Of a DNA stretch of 47,544 nt, positions 8,898 to 17,245 are shown in pieces. Origin of the DNA: Flavobacteriales bacterium (GTDB taxonomy: Bacteria; Bacteroidota; Bacteroidia; Flavobacteriales_F; PHOS-HE28); contig JAGFIV010000112.1 of the NCBI GenBank assembly GCA_024103275.1, positions 1 through 47,544 of the forward strand, in the 5' to 3' direction. The position numbers were made by a program, and so were the translations under genes. Each line of letters begins with the position of its first letter. Position 1 is the stretch's first letter. The notes under the pieces were generated by a model. The model was given only the letters and a program-made list of their open reading frames with translations, had not been told where the DNA came from and searched no databases.

Positions 8898-9780
8898 TGC
8901 CGCTCCGGAAAAGAAAATCACGTTCGGCCTTGGTCAGGCTGTCATAGCCCGAACGGGATATCTTGTCCAAGATAGCATCCACCCGCGCCTGTTTTTGTGC
9001 AGGGCTCATGTCTTGTCCTGGCCGGGTACTGTGCCCCGGACCCTTGGCCACGCGCATGCGCGGCCCTTTCCGGCGGCGGAACAGGCCGCCCAAGCGCCCC
9101 AAGGCATCCACGAACCGGCCCGACCAGTCGTTGCCCCGCGCCAGCTGGCGGGCCGCCAGGAAGCCGTAGGCGGCCCCGCCCAGGTGGGCCAGGTGGCCGC
9201 CGGTGTTGCTGCCGCTGCGGATGGCGATCAGGTCCAGCACCAGCACCGCCAAGGCGACATACTTCAGCCGCACGGGGCCGATCAGGAACAGGTGCACCAG
9301 CAGGTCGGGCCGGTAGGCGGCAATGCCGATCAGCACGCTCATCACCGCCGCCGAGGCGCCCAGGATGGGACCGTGGCTGGCCAAGGCCAGGTGCGCCGGC
9401 GCCAGCGCGCCCAGTGCATAGAAAAGATAGCCGGCCAGCCCGCCCAGCAGGTAGTTGCCCAACAGGCGCTTCCCGCCCAGCAAGTCTTCAAAGAACTGCG
9501 CGCTGAACCAGAACATGACCATGTTCCAGAACAGGTGCATCGGGGCCTGGTGCGTGAACATGTACGTCACCGGGCTCCACGGTTTGCGCACCAGCAGGGA
9601 GGGGTCGCTGGTGGCCATCAGCTGGTCCAGCAGGAGCAGCCCGAGCCCGCGCATGTTGAACAACCACCCGGCCAGCTCCAGCGCCCAGTACAGCAGGAAC
9701 ACGCCGATGTTCACCATCAGCAGGCGCCTGAGCATGCCGCCCGTGCGCCACTGGTGCCGGATGTCATCGGTGATGGACAT
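8887..9780 (-). CDS. Rhomboid family intramembrane serine protease (first copy)
   Basis: A 297-residue polytopic membrane protein. HxxxN is present in MHLFWNM (residues 81-87), the nucleophile in GASAAVMSV (Ser143) and the base in GGHLAHLGGAAYG (His199), so the Ser-His dyad is intact. Rhomboids cut transmembrane helices within the bilayer; no substrate can be inferred. After the last helix a cytoplasmic tail of about 80 residues (from about 215) is rich in Arg and Lys and ends in a small helical segment (LDKISRSGYDSLTKAERDFLF), a tail typical of Bacteroidota rhomboids. It follows a second rhomboid gene on the same strand and overlaps the EEP gene. Confidence 0.9.
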   Translation of the reverse strand: MSITDDIRHQWRTGGMLRRLLMVNIGVFLLYWALELAGWLFNMRGLGLLLLDQLMATSDPSLLVRKPWSPVTYMFTHQAPMHLFWNMVMFWFSAQFFEDLLGGKRLLGNYLLGGLAGYLFYALGALAPAHLALASHGPILGASAAVMSVLIGIAAYRPDLLVHLFLIGPVRLKYVALAVLVLDLIAIRSGSNTGGHLAHLGGAAYGFLAARQLARGNDWSGRFVDALGRLGGLFRRRKGPRMRVAKGPGHSTRPGQDMSPAQKQARVDAILDKISRSGYDSLTKAERDFLFRSGNEK

Positions 9781-9810
9781 GTGGGGAGGTCAAGGATGGG
9801 GTGGGAGGGT

Positions 9811-9890
9811 CAATTTGCCAATTTTTCAATTTGCCAAAGAGCCAAAGAGCCAATTTGCCGATGGGCCAATACGGCAATGCGCCATGAGCC
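9811..9890. repeat. Octamer tandem repeat, ten degenerate units
   Basis: Ten contiguous 8-base units fill 80 bases between the two rhomboid genes: CAATTTGC three times, CAAAGAGC twice, and CAATTTTT, CGATGGGC, CAATACGG, CAATGCGC, CATGAGCC once each. The phase is kept without indels even where the units diverge. Confidence 0.75.
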
Positions 9891-9966
9891 ATTTCAACGG
9901 TGGGTTGGTGGCCATCGGGTGATCTGTGGGCGGTGGTGTTGGCCGGGAGGTTGAAGATCGGCAAGG

Positions 9967-10800
9967 TCACCATCCACCGGGTTGGTTGAACACGCCTTTC
10001 CTGCGCCAGTATCGGATCAGGAAGAAGCCGAAGATGAGGCCGCCGAGGTGCGCGTAGTGGGCCACGTTGTCGCCGGGCCGCTGGCTCACCCCGGAGAACA
10101 GTTCCCAGAGGCCATAGAGGACCACGAAGTATTTCGCCTTGATGGGGATGGGCAGGAAGAGCAGGAACAGCTCCACGTTGGGGAAGAACATGCCGAAGGC
10201 GATGAGGACCCCGAAGATGGCGCCGCTGGCACCCACCATCACCCCGGCATAATCCCAGAACATGGCACGGACGGCATCCTCGCTGCCTTCATGCTGCGCC
10301 ACGATCCCGTTCATCACGTGGTTGGCCTCATCGGCGGAGATGTGGCTGGCCGCCACGATCTCCTTCACCTCATCGGTGGTCACCCCCACGGCCTCCAGCT
10401 CGGCCACGGTGCGCTGCGTTTCGGCATAGCTCACGCTCATCTGCAACGCTGCAGCACCCAGCCCGCACAGCAGGTAGTAGTTCAGGAAACGCTTGGACCC
10501 CATCACGTGCTCGATGGGCCCGCCGAAGATGAACAGGGCGAACATGTTGCTGATGATGTGCCAGTACCAGCCCGGCCCGCTGCCCGGCCCGGCATGCAGG
10601 AACATGTGCGTGAGCACCTGCCACGGCTTGAAGTCCGGCGACCCGATCACATGCAGCCCCAAGAGGTTGTCCAGCAGGCTCCGCCCCAAGGCATCGGTGC
10701 CCATCGCGATCTTCAGCAACAGCATCAGCCCGTTGATGATCAACAGGTTCTTCACCACCACGGGCAGGCGGCTCGCCGGGTTCATGTATCCGTTCATCAA
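9967..10800 (-). CDS. Rhomboid family intramembrane serine protease (second copy)
   Basis: A 277-residue membrane protein with an intact dyad: GASGAIFGV (Ser192) and NVAHYAHLGGLIFG (His251), plus WHIISNMFALF as the HxxxN element. It differs from the first copy by a charged insertion of about 60 residues between helices (residues about 125-185, containing TTDEVKEIVAASHISADEAN), which should sit outside the membrane and could select substrates. It lies downstream of mutL across a 63-base gap that holds a 14-base direct duplication. The arrangement mutL, rhomboid, rhomboid, EEP is, from memory, a recurring one in Bacteroidota. Confidence 0.9.
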   Translation of the reverse strand: MMNGYMNPASRLPVVVKNLLIINGLMLLLKIAMGTDALGRSLLDNLLGLHVIGSPDFKPWQVLTHMFLHAGPGSGPGWYWHIISNMFALFIFGGPIEHVMGSKRFLNYYLLCGLGAAALQMSVSYAETQRTVAELEAVGVTTDEVKEIVAASHISADEANHVMNGIVAQHEGSEDAVRAMFWDYAGVMVGASGAIFGVLIAFGMFFPNVELFLLFLPIPIKAKYFVVLYGLWELFSGVSQRPGDNVAHYAHLGGLIFGFFLIRYWRRKGVFNQPGGW

Positions 10801-10828
10801 CCTTCCAAGCGTTCGTTGGGCATTCGCG

Positions 10829-10856
10829 TTTCCACTTTCAGCTTTCCACTTTCAGC
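10829..10856. repeat. 14-base unit duplicated in tandem (2 x 2 heptamers)
   Basis: TTTCCACTTTCAGC occurs twice in direct succession between the second rhomboid gene and mutL. The 14-base unit fits the heptamer periodicity of other intergenic repeats in this window. Confidence 0.7.
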
Positions 10857-10863
10857 TAAAAGG

Positions 10864-12687
10864 TCATCGTTCAAACCGTTCGTTCAGCTCGCTGGCCCCG
10901 AACTGGATCAGGATGGGCTTGCCGCCCGGTGTGTAGTAGGGCATTTCGCAGGCGAACAACCGGTCGATCAGGTCGTGCAGCTCGGGGGCGGAAAGCGTTT
11001 TTGCCGGGTGCCCCAGCACGCTGCGCGCCATGCTGCGGGCCAGCGTGGCATGGCGCTCGGTCTTCAGTGCACCGCCTTGGGCCAAGGTCTGCTCCAGCAA
11101 TTCCGCCAGCAGCTCAGCGGGGTCGTCCACCGGGCTTTCGGCGGGCATGCCGTTCACCACCACCGTGCGGCCGCTCAGCGGCTCCACCAGGAAGCCCAAG
11201 GCATGCACCTCGGGCAGGATGGAGGTGAGCAGCGCGTGGTCCGGCGCACTCAGTTCCAGGCTCACGGGAAAGAGCAACGCCTGGCTGCCACCGCCGCCGT
11301 GCGCCAGCGAGCGCAGGGCCTGTTCGTAGTGGATCCGCTCCAGCGCGCGCTGCTGGTCCACCACCACGAACCCGCTCTTCACCTGCGCCAGGATGTAGCG
11401 CCCCAGCATCTGGAACACGGTGCGCTTGCCGGTGCCTTGCAGCCCCGCGTCCCTTCCCTCGCCTTCGGGCACCGTTTCCAGTTCCGGCAGCGGCACCTTC
11501 ACCGGCGTGCTCCGCTGGCCCATGCCCTCGTTGCCCAGGTCGAACAGCTGTTGCCAGCCTGCCGCGGAAGGCTTCGTCGGCAGGTCCTGCGGGCGCCACC
11601 TTCCGCCGCCGATCGGCGGTTCGCCCTGCACGGGCCCGGTGGCCTCCGCACCTAGCAGCAGCGCCGGCTCCGGCTCGAAGTCGATGCTCGGCGTGAGGTT
11701 GAAGCGCCCCAGCGCCCGCCGCACCGCCGCATGCACGATGGCGTATACCGCCCGGTCGTCGCGGAACTTGATCTCCGTCTTGGTGGGGTGGATGTTGATG
11801 TCGATCCACGAGGGGTCCAGTTCCAGGAAGAGGAACCACCCCGGGTAGTTTTCCTTCGCGATCAGCTCGGCGTAGGCCTTGCGCACCGCATGCTCCAGGT
11901 ACGGGCTGCGGATATAGCGGCGGTTGACGAAGAAATACTGCTCGCCCCGGCTGCGCTTGGCGAACTCGGGCTTGGTGACGAAGCCTTCCACGCGGATGAA
12001 ACCGGTGGCCTCCTCCACGGGCACCAGCCGCTCGTCGTAGCGCCGCCCCATCAGGTGCATGATGCGCTGCCGCTCGTTGCCCGCCTCAAGGTGGAACAGC
12101 TCCTGCCCGTTGGCCACCAGCCGGAAGCCGATGCCGGGATGTGCCAGGGCCACCCGCTGGAACTCCTCCAGCACGTGTTTCATCTCCACCTGGTCGCTCT
12201 TCAGGAACTGGCGGCGCGCCGGCACGTTGTAGAACAGGCTGCGCACCAGGATGGTGGTGCCGGCGGGGCAGGCCACCGGTTCGTGGGCCATCACCCGGCT
12301 TCCCTCCACCAGCACGCGCGTGCCCAGCTCGTGGTCGGCAGGGCGCGTGCGCACCTCCACCTGCGCGATGGCCGCGATGCTCGCCAACGCCTCGCCGCGG
12401 AAACCCTTGGTGCGCACCGTGTGCAGTTCGTCCGCCGTGCGGATCTTGCTGGTGGCGTGCCGCTCAAAGCAGGTGCGCGCGTCGTTGGGCGACATGCCTT
12501 GCCCGTTGTCGGTCACCTGGACCAAGGTCCGGCCCGCGTCCTTCACCACCAGCAAGACCTGCTTCGCCCCCGCGTCCACGCTGTTCTCCAGCAGCTCCTT
12601 CACCACGCTCGCGGGCCGCTGCACCACCTCGCCCGCCGCAATCTGGTTGGCCACATGGTCGGGAAGCAGGCGGATGATGTCGCTCAT
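10864..12687 (-). CDS. mutL: DNA mismatch repair protein MutL
   Basis: A 607-residue protein. The start at MSDIIRLLPDHVANQIAAGE is the canonical MutL beginning. The GHKL ATPase is complete: ELLENSVDAGA, VTDNGQGM and TRGF-like KGFRGEALASI. A transducer domain with FVNRRYIRSPYL follows, then a variable linker, then a MutL_C dimerisation domain from about residue 410. In the C-domain, the endonuclease motif usually written DQHAxxExxxxE reads DQQRALERIHYE, and there is no CPHGRP motif near the end (YYTPGGKPILIQF instead), so strand-nicking activity is uncertain. MutL couples MutS mismatch recognition to strand removal. A CATCTTTG element lies 31 bases upstream. Confidence 0.95.
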   Translation of the reverse strand: MSDIIRLLPDHVANQIAAGEVVQRPASVVKELLENSVDAGAKQVLLVVKDAGRTLVQVTDNGQGMSPNDARTCFERHATSKIRTADELHTVRTKGFRGEALASIAAIAQVEVRTRPADHELGTRVLVEGSRVMAHEPVACPAGTTILVRSLFYNVPARRQFLKSDQVEMKHVLEEFQRVALAHPGIGFRLVANGQELFHLEAGNERQRIMHLMGRRYDERLVPVEEATGFIRVEGFVTKPEFAKRSRGEQYFFVNRRYIRSPYLEHAVRKAYAELIAKENYPGWFLFLELDPSWIDINIHPTKTEIKFRDDRAVYAIVHAAVRRALGRFNLTPSIDFEPEPALLLGAEATGPVQGEPPIGGGRWRPQDLPTKPSAAGWQQLFDLGNEGMGQRSTPVKVPLPELETVPEGEGRDAGLQGTGKRTVFQMLGRYILAQVKSGFVVVDQQRALERIHYEQALRSLAHGGGGSQALLFPVSLELSAPDHALLTSILPEVHALGFLVEPLSGRTVVVNGMPAESPVDDPAELLAELLEQTLAQGGALKTERHATLARSMARSVLGHPAKTLSAPELHDLIDRLFACEMPYYTPGGKPILIQFGASELNERFER

Positions 12688-12717
12688 GGGGAAGGCGGTC
12701 GGCGCCGCCGGTCCCTG

Positions 12718-12725
12718 CAAAGATG
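12718..12725 (-). promoter_or_regulatory. Putative -10 element CATCTTTG for mutL
   Basis: Minus-strand CATCTTTG differs from TAnnTTTG at one base. It lies 31 bases before the mutL ATG and supports the start chosen there. Confidence 0.4.
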
Positions 12726-12757
12726 CGGGCCAGCACGCGAAAGCCCGGCAAAGGGCA

Positions 12758-13654
12758 TCAGTTCTTCACGAAAGGCACGTGCCGTGCCCGGCCGTCCGCG
12801 CCCATCAACAGCACATAGGCCCCGGAGGCCAGCTCCCGCACATCCACCACGGAGGCGGCAGCGCCCATGCGCCCTTGCATCAGCCGCCGGCCCTGCATGT
12901 CCACCACCTGCCAGGCATCACCGGCACGGGCGCCCTCCACCGACAGCCGGTCTGAACAGGGATTGGGCCAGGCACGCAAGCTGGCGGCATGCTCCTCGCC
13001 GATGCCCACGTCACCGACGAACCCCGTCATGGCGAAGAAGTAGATGCTGCCTTCCTCGTTGTAAAGCACGGGGTAGAGCGGTTCCAGGTTCCATAGGATC
13101 ACATGCCCCTGCGTATTGCGCACCAGCGCCACGTTGTGGAAAACGCCCAGGGGGGTCACCGCCGTGCCGTGGCCGCCATAGGTCCATGTCCGCGTGTTCG
13201 CCCCGTTCTCGTTCACATAGCTGTCGGTGTAGCTTTCGTTGAACGCCAACGGGAAGCGCAGGATCAGCGAGGGCTGGTAGTAGATCACCGGGAGGTAGGG
13301 GATGCCCCTGCCGAACAGCTCCAGCCCGGCGGGGCCGGTGCGGACGTATTCGTAAATGGTGCCCTGGCCTTGGAATTCCTGGGCGAACACCCGGTTGGCC
13401 TGCGGGAAGCCGTTGGCATACGGGGTTCCCGCCGCGGTGGCGAAGCGGGCCGTGCCCAACGGGTGGACCGCCACCCCCGAAAGGTCCCAGGTTTGGTCCG
13501 CACCATCGGCAAGGACCGGCAGGGAGGCCCCCTCCGCCAAGCCCGACATGGCCATGGCCACCCCCTGGGGCGCGAGGTTGGCGTACGTGATCGGGGGCTG
13601 TCCAAGCAACGGCGTGAACAGCAGGCAGGCACAGGGGAAAAGGAGCAGGCGCAT
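12758..13654 (-). CDS. Secreted protein with T9SS type A sorting domain
   Basis: A 298-residue protein starting at MRLLLFPCACLLFTPLLGQPP, a signal peptide; the frame is open further upstream but that part is not signal-like. The body (residues 20-215) is a beta-rich module of a kind common in Flavobacteriales secreted proteins, with no recognised catalytic motif. The C-terminal 75 residues, from LRAWPNPCSDRLSVEG through VVDMQGRRLMQGRM to HVPFVKN, form a type A sorting domain, so export through the T9SS is expected. Function unknown. It is divergent from the DUF4920 gene. Confidence 0.78.
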   Translation of the reverse strand: MRLLLFPCACLLFTPLLGQPPITYANLAPQGVAMAMSGLAEGASLPVLADGADQTWDLSGVAVHPLGTARFATAAGTPYANGFPQANRVFAQEFQGQGTIYEYVRTGPAGLELFGRGIPYLPVIYYQPSLILRFPLAFNESYTDSYVNENGANTRTWTYGGHGTAVTPLGVFHNVALVRNTQGHVILWNLEPLYPVLYNEEGSIYFFAMTGFVGDVGIGEEHAASLRAWPNPCSDRLSVEGARAGDAWQVVDMQGRRLMQGRMGAAASVVDVRELASGAYVLLMGADGRARHVPFVKN

Positions 13655-13689
13655 GGGCGGCGACGTTCCGTGGTGGGGCGATCGGGGAA

Positions 13690-13697
13690 GCAAGGTA
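13690..13697 (-). promoter_or_regulatory. Weak -10 candidate TACCTTGC
   Basis: Minus-strand TACCTTGC lies 36 bases before the start of the T9SS protein gene. It keeps the TA and TT of the consensus but not the full TTTG. Confidence 0.25.
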
Positions 13698-13789
13698 ACC
13701 CAAGGGAGCACAGGCCGGCACCGGTCGGGCCGAACGGTTCATTTCTCCACGCCCCGTTGCCGTTCTTCCGGACCGGAACCTGCCGCCCG

Positions 13790-13797
13790 TATCTTCG
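13790..13797 (+). promoter_or_regulatory. Putative -10 element TATCTTCG for the DUF4920-asparaginase pair
   Basis: TATCTTCG, followed by CGG as at lysA, lies 18 bases before the ATG at 13816. The short distance implies a leader of roughly ten bases. Confidence 0.5.
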
Positions 13798-13815
13798 CGG
13801 TCCCAAACAACGCCC

Positions 13816-14298
13816 ATGAAAAAGCTTCTCCTCCTGCTGCTTGTCCCGCTGGCCGTGGGCAGCTATGCCCAAAGCGATGCCCAGGCGACCACGGCACAAG
13901 GCACCTATACCAGTTACGGCGACGCCATCACTCCCGACGGGGCCATCAGCATGGCGGACTTTGAGCGATCGGCGACCGCTGTGGATTCCATGGCGGTGAA
14001 GCTGAAAGGGGAGATCATCGAGAGCTGCACCAGGAAAGGCTGTTGGATGACCGTGAAGATGAGCGACGGCACGCCGATGATGGTGCGTTTCCGCGATTAT
14101 GGCTTCTTCGTGCCCAAGCAGGGGCTTGAAGGCAAGGAGGTGGTGATGCAGGGCCGCGCCCGCAAGGAGGTGACCGACGTGAACATGTTGCGCCACTATG
14201 CGGAGGATGCCGGCAAGAGCAAGGAAGAGGTGGCGGCCATCACCGAGCCCGAGATCGGCTGGAAGTTCGAGGCCGACGGGGTGCTGATCAAGGAATGA
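13816..14298 (+). CDS. DUF4920 domain-containing exported protein
   Basis: A 160-residue protein with signal peptide MKKLLLLLLVPLAVGSYAQ. The remainder contains KLKGEIIESCTRKGCWMTVK and MMVRFRDYGFFVP, which match what I know of the DUF4920 family, a small OB-like periplasmic domain common in Bacteroidota. The two cysteines C66 and C71 (SCTRKGC) could bind metal or form a disulfide; this is inference. The stop overlaps the next gene's ATG (ATGA), so the asparaginase-family gene is translationally coupled to it. Confidence 0.75.
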   Translation: MKKLLLLLLVPLAVGSYAQSDAQATTAQGTYTSYGDAITPDGAISMADFERSATAVDSMAVKLKGEIIESCTRKGCWMTVKMSDGTPMMVRFRDYGFFVPKQGLEGKEVVMQGRARKEVTDVNMLRHYAEDAGKSKEEVAAITEPEIGWKFEADGVLIKE

Positions 14299-15230
14299 CC
14301 GCAGCCGCAAAGGGCGTGGCCATCGCCGTGCATGGCGGTGCGGGCACCCTGGACCCCTCGGCGTTCACCCCGGAGCGTGAGGCCGCCTACCGGGCGGTGC
14401 TGCAACAGGCGGTGCGCCGCGGGCATGCGGTGCTGGCGGATGGCGGGGATGCTTTGGATGCCGTGGAGGTTTCCGTGCGCATCCTGGAGGATTCACCCTT
14501 GTTCAATGCCGGCCGCGGGTCGGTGTTCACCGCGGAGGGGAAGCATGAGATGGACGCGGCGGTGATGCAGGGCCGCGACCTGCGCGCCGGGGCCGTGGCG
14601 TCGGTGCAAAACGTGCGCAACCCGGTCACCTTGGCGCGCCGCGTGATGGAAGGGAGCGGACATGTGCTGGTGAGCGGCCGGGGCGCCTTTGAGTTCGCGC
14701 ACCGGCAAAGGCTGGAGCTGGAGGACGACGACTACTTCTTTGACAGCTTCCGCTACGAGCAGTGGCAGGAGGTGCGCGGCACCGATGCAGTACGGCTGGA
14801 CCACAGCGAAGGGGAGAAGAAGTTCGGCACCGTGGGCGCGGTGGCGCTGGACGGCCACGGCCACCTGGCGGCGGCCACCAGCACCGGCGGCATGACCAAC
14901 AAGCGTTGGGGCCGCATCGGCGACAGCCCCGTGATCGGCGCGGGCACCTATGCCAACGATGCCTCCTGCGCGGTGAGCTGCACCGGCAATGGCGAGGCCT
15001 TCCTGCGCGCCGTGGCCGCACACGACGTACACGCGCTGATGGCCTACAAGGGGCTGCCGCTCGAAGAGGCCGTCCGCATCGTGGTACACGAAAAACTGCC
15101 GCTGCTGGACGGCGAGGGCGGCCTGATCGCCGTGGACCGCCACGGGAATACGGTGCTCGACTTCAACAGCGCCGGCATGTACCGCGCCCGCATCGATGCC
15201 CGGGGCGAAGAGGTGGCCATCTTCCGGTGA
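14295..15230 (+). CDS. iaaA: Isoaspartyl peptidase / plant-type L-asparaginase
   Basis: A 311-residue N-terminal nucleophile hydrolase precursor. IAVHGGAGTLD opens the alpha subunit. The autocleavage site is GTVGAV with Thr179 as the new N-terminus and nucleophile, followed by STGGMTNKRWGRIGDSPVIGAG, the substrate loop of the beta subunit. Such enzymes remove N-terminal isoaspartyl residues from peptides and hydrolyse asparagine. No signal peptide is visible, so the protein is probably cytoplasmic. The family match is very clear over the whole length. Its ATG overlaps the stop of the DUF4920 gene. Confidence 0.9.
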   Translation: MTAAAKGVAIAVHGGAGTLDPSAFTPEREAAYRAVLQQAVRRGHAVLADGGDALDAVEVSVRILEDSPLFNAGRGSVFTAEGKHEMDAAVMQGRDLRAGAVASVQNVRNPVTLARRVMEGSGHVLVSGRGAFEFAHRQRLELEDDDYFFDSFRYEQWQEVRGTDAVRLDHSEGEKKFGTVGAVALDGHGHLAAATSTGGMTNKRWGRIGDSPVIGAGTYANDASCAVSCTGNGEAFLRAVAAHDVHALMAYKGLPLEEAVRIVVHEKLPLLDGEGGLIAVDRHGNTVLDFNSAGMYRARIDARGEEVAIFR

Positions 15231-15308
15231 TCCCGTCCCGGCCCGCGACGCTCATCCTCCACGGGAGCCGCTCGGCAAAATGCCAGCGGTCCCTTCCACT
15301 TGATCCCG

Positions 15309-15316
15309 CATCTTTG
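15309..15316 (+). promoter_or_regulatory. Putative -10 element CATCTTTG for the lemA operon
   Basis: CATCTTTG, a one-mismatch form of TAnnTTTG, lies 84 bases before lemA in the 169-base gap after the asparaginase-family gene. Confidence 0.35.
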
Positions 15317-15399
15317 CGAAGCAAAAAATGACGCTGCACCATGGCCATTTGGCCAATTGACCACCCTTCGATAACCCCACCAATCCCACCTCAACATCC

Positions 15400-15990
15400 A
15401 TGAAGAACCGCAACCTGCTCATCTTCCTCGGTGTCCTCGCCGTCATCGTCATCTGGGCCATCCGCTTCCAGCGCGGCATGGTCGGCATGGACGAAGGCGT
15501 GGCCGCCCAGTGGAGCAACGTGGAGAATGCCTACCAGCTGCGCGCCGACAAGACCAAGAACATCGTGGAGATCATCAAGGGGTCGGCCGAGTTCGAGCAG
15601 CAGACCTTGACCGATGTGGTGGAGGCCCGTGCCAAGGCCACCAGCATCCAGCTGAAGGCCGACGATCTCACCCCGGAAAAGCTGGCCCAGTTTGAGCAGG
15701 CACAGCAACAACTCACCGGCGCGCTCAGCCGCCTGCTGGTCACCGTGGAACGCTATCCCGACCTGAAGACCACCACGGCCTTCCGCGATTTCCAGGCGCA
15801 GTACGAGGGCATGGAGAACCGCATCGGCGTGGAGCGCCGCAAGTTCAATGAGCTGGCGCAGGCATTCAACGCCAAGATCAGGCAGTTCCCCAACAACCTG
15901 CTTGCCGGTGCCTTCGGTTTCCAGCAGAAACCCTACTTCAAGGCACAGGAAGGAACGGACACCGCCCCCGATATCGACTTCGGCAAGTGA
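15400..15990 (+). CDS. lemA: LemA family protein
   Basis: A 196-residue protein with one N-terminal transmembrane helix (LLIFLGVLAVIVIWAI) and a long helical domain. VEGVAAQWSNVENAYQLRADK-like sequence after residue 30, RLLVTVERYPDLKTTTAFRDF near the middle and RKFNELAQAFNAKIRQFP towards the end are LemA hallmarks. The domain should face the periplasm. Its biochemical role is unknown. It heads four close genes: it overlaps the next (TPM) gene by 4 bases (GTGA), a gene partnership repeated across Bacteroidota. Confidence 0.92.
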   Translation: MKNRNLLIFLGVLAVIVIWAIRFQRGMVGMDEGVAAQWSNVENAYQLRADKTKNIVEIIKGSAEFEQQTLTDVVEARAKATSIQLKADDLTPEKLAQFEQAQQQLTGALSRLLVTVERYPDLKTTTAFRDFQAQYEGMENRIGVERRKFNELAQAFNAKIRQFPNNLLAGAFGFQQKPYFKAQEGTDTAPDIDFGK

Positions 15991-16436
15991 AACGGCGCGT
16001 CGCCATCGAGGAATGGCTCACCCACGATGAGCGGGCGCGTGTGCGCAGCGCCATCCGCGAGGCCGAACGGCATACCAGCGGCGAGATCCGCGTACACCTG
16101 GACATCCCCATCCTGGATGAAGTGCTGGAGCATGCCGCCTTCGTCTTCCGCGACCTGGGCATGGACCGCACCAGGGAGCGCAACGGCGTGCTCATTTACG
16201 TCAGCGTCCCCGGCCGCCAAGTGGCCGTGATCGGCGATGCGGGGATCCACGCCAAGCTGGGCGACGACTACTGGCAGGAGGTGCTGGGGGCCATTCTGGC
16301 GCACTTCAGGGAAGACCGCTTCTGCGACGGGCTGTGCGCCGGGGTGGCGATGCTGGGCGAAAAGCTGCGGCAACACTTCCCGCGGCGCGGCGACGACCGG
16401 AACGAACTGAGCGACGACGTGAGCTTCGGACGATGA
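15987..16436 (+). CDS. TPM domain protein without signal peptide (first copy)
   Basis: A 149-residue protein started at a GTG that overlaps the lemA stop. It holds one TPM domain (TLP18.3/Psb32/MOLO-1 type): RVRSAIREAERHTSGEIRVHLD, then NGVLIYVSVPGRQVAVIGDAGI and a final helical region. No signal peptide or membrane helix is obvious, unlike its neighbour, so it may be cytoplasmic or membrane-associated through LemA or the second TPM protein. Its stop overlaps the next ATG (ATGA). Function unknown. Confidence 0.85.
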   Translation: MKRRVAIEEWLTHDERARVRSAIREAERHTSGEIRVHLDIPILDEVLEHAAFVFRDLGMDRTRERNGVLIYVSVPGRQVAVIGDAGIHAKLGDDYWQEVLGAILAHFREDRFCDGLCAGVAMLGEKLRQHFPRRGDDRNELSDDVSFGR

Positions 16437-17242
16437 AGGCCATCCGCTTCCTGCTTCCGCTGTTGGCCCTGTCGGCCCTGGCCCAGGCACGGGCCGCACA
16501 ACCCGATCCGTGCTTCCCGGCCAAGCCCCGCGAGGAGACCTCCCTGGTCTTTCAATTCACCCCATTCCTCGACCCCCAACAGGCCAGCTACCTGGACAAC
16601 AAGCTCACCCACTTCGCCCGCGAGACCAGCAACCGCATCTCCGTGGTGGTGGTGGACACCCTGTGCGGCTACCCGCCCTCCGACTTTGCCTTCCAGCTGG
16701 GCGAGCAATGGGGGCTGGGCAAGAAGGGCGTGGACAACGGCGTGCTCATCCTGGTGAAGCCGCACGGCCCGCCCGGCGACCGCCATGTGTTCATCGCCGT
16801 GGGATACGGTCTGGAAGGCGCCATCCCCGACCTGATCGCCAAACGGATCGTGGACGAGGAGATCCTGCCGCGCTTCCGCAACGGGGACTACTACGGCGGG
16901 CTCGACAAGGCCACCGACGTGCTGATGGCCCTGGCCAAAGGCGAGATCGACGCCCGCAGCTACGGGGAGGAACCCGTGCCGTGGCTGCCGATCCTCGCGA
17001 TCCTGGCCTTCTTCGTCCTCATCATCCTGTCCATCCTCGCCCGCACCAGGCGCTATGCCCGGGTCAACGGCATCGACTTCTGGGCGGCATGGGCCTTGAT
17101 GAACGCGGCCAGTTCCAAGCACAGCGGCAACTGGGGCGGATTTTCCGGGGGCGGCGGTGGTGGCGGATTCGGCGGTGGTGGCGGCTTTGGCGGCTTCGGC
17201 GGAGGCAGCTTCGGCGGCGGTGGGGCCGGTGGATCGTGGTAG
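16433..17242 (+). CDS. TPM domain protein with signal peptide and glycine-rich tail (second copy)
   Basis: A 269-residue protein. Residues 1-22 form a signal peptide (MKAIRFLLPLLALSALAQARA). The TPM domain runs to about residue 165 and contains NRISVVVVDTLCGYPP and VFIAVGYGLEGAIPD. A transmembrane helix (LPILAILAFFVLIILSILA) follows near 185, and a Gly/Phe/Ser-rich tail of about 35 residues ends in GGSW. This signal-TPM-helix-glycine tail layout is that of the YgcG-like group. It is coupled to the previous gene by an ATGA overlap and probably works at the inner membrane with LemA. Confidence 0.88.
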   Translation: MKAIRFLLPLLALSALAQARAAQPDPCFPAKPREETSLVFQFTPFLDPQQASYLDNKLTHFARETSNRISVVVVDTLCGYPPSDFAFQLGEQWGLGKKGVDNGVLILVKPHGPPGDRHVFIAVGYGLEGAIPDLIAKRIVDEEILPRFRNGDYYGGLDKATDVLMALAKGEIDARSYGEEPVPWLPILAILAFFVLIILSILARTRRYARVNGIDFWAAWALMNAASSKHSGNWGGFSGGGGGGGFGGGGGFGGFGGGSFGGGGAGGSW

Positions 17243-17245
17243 AAC

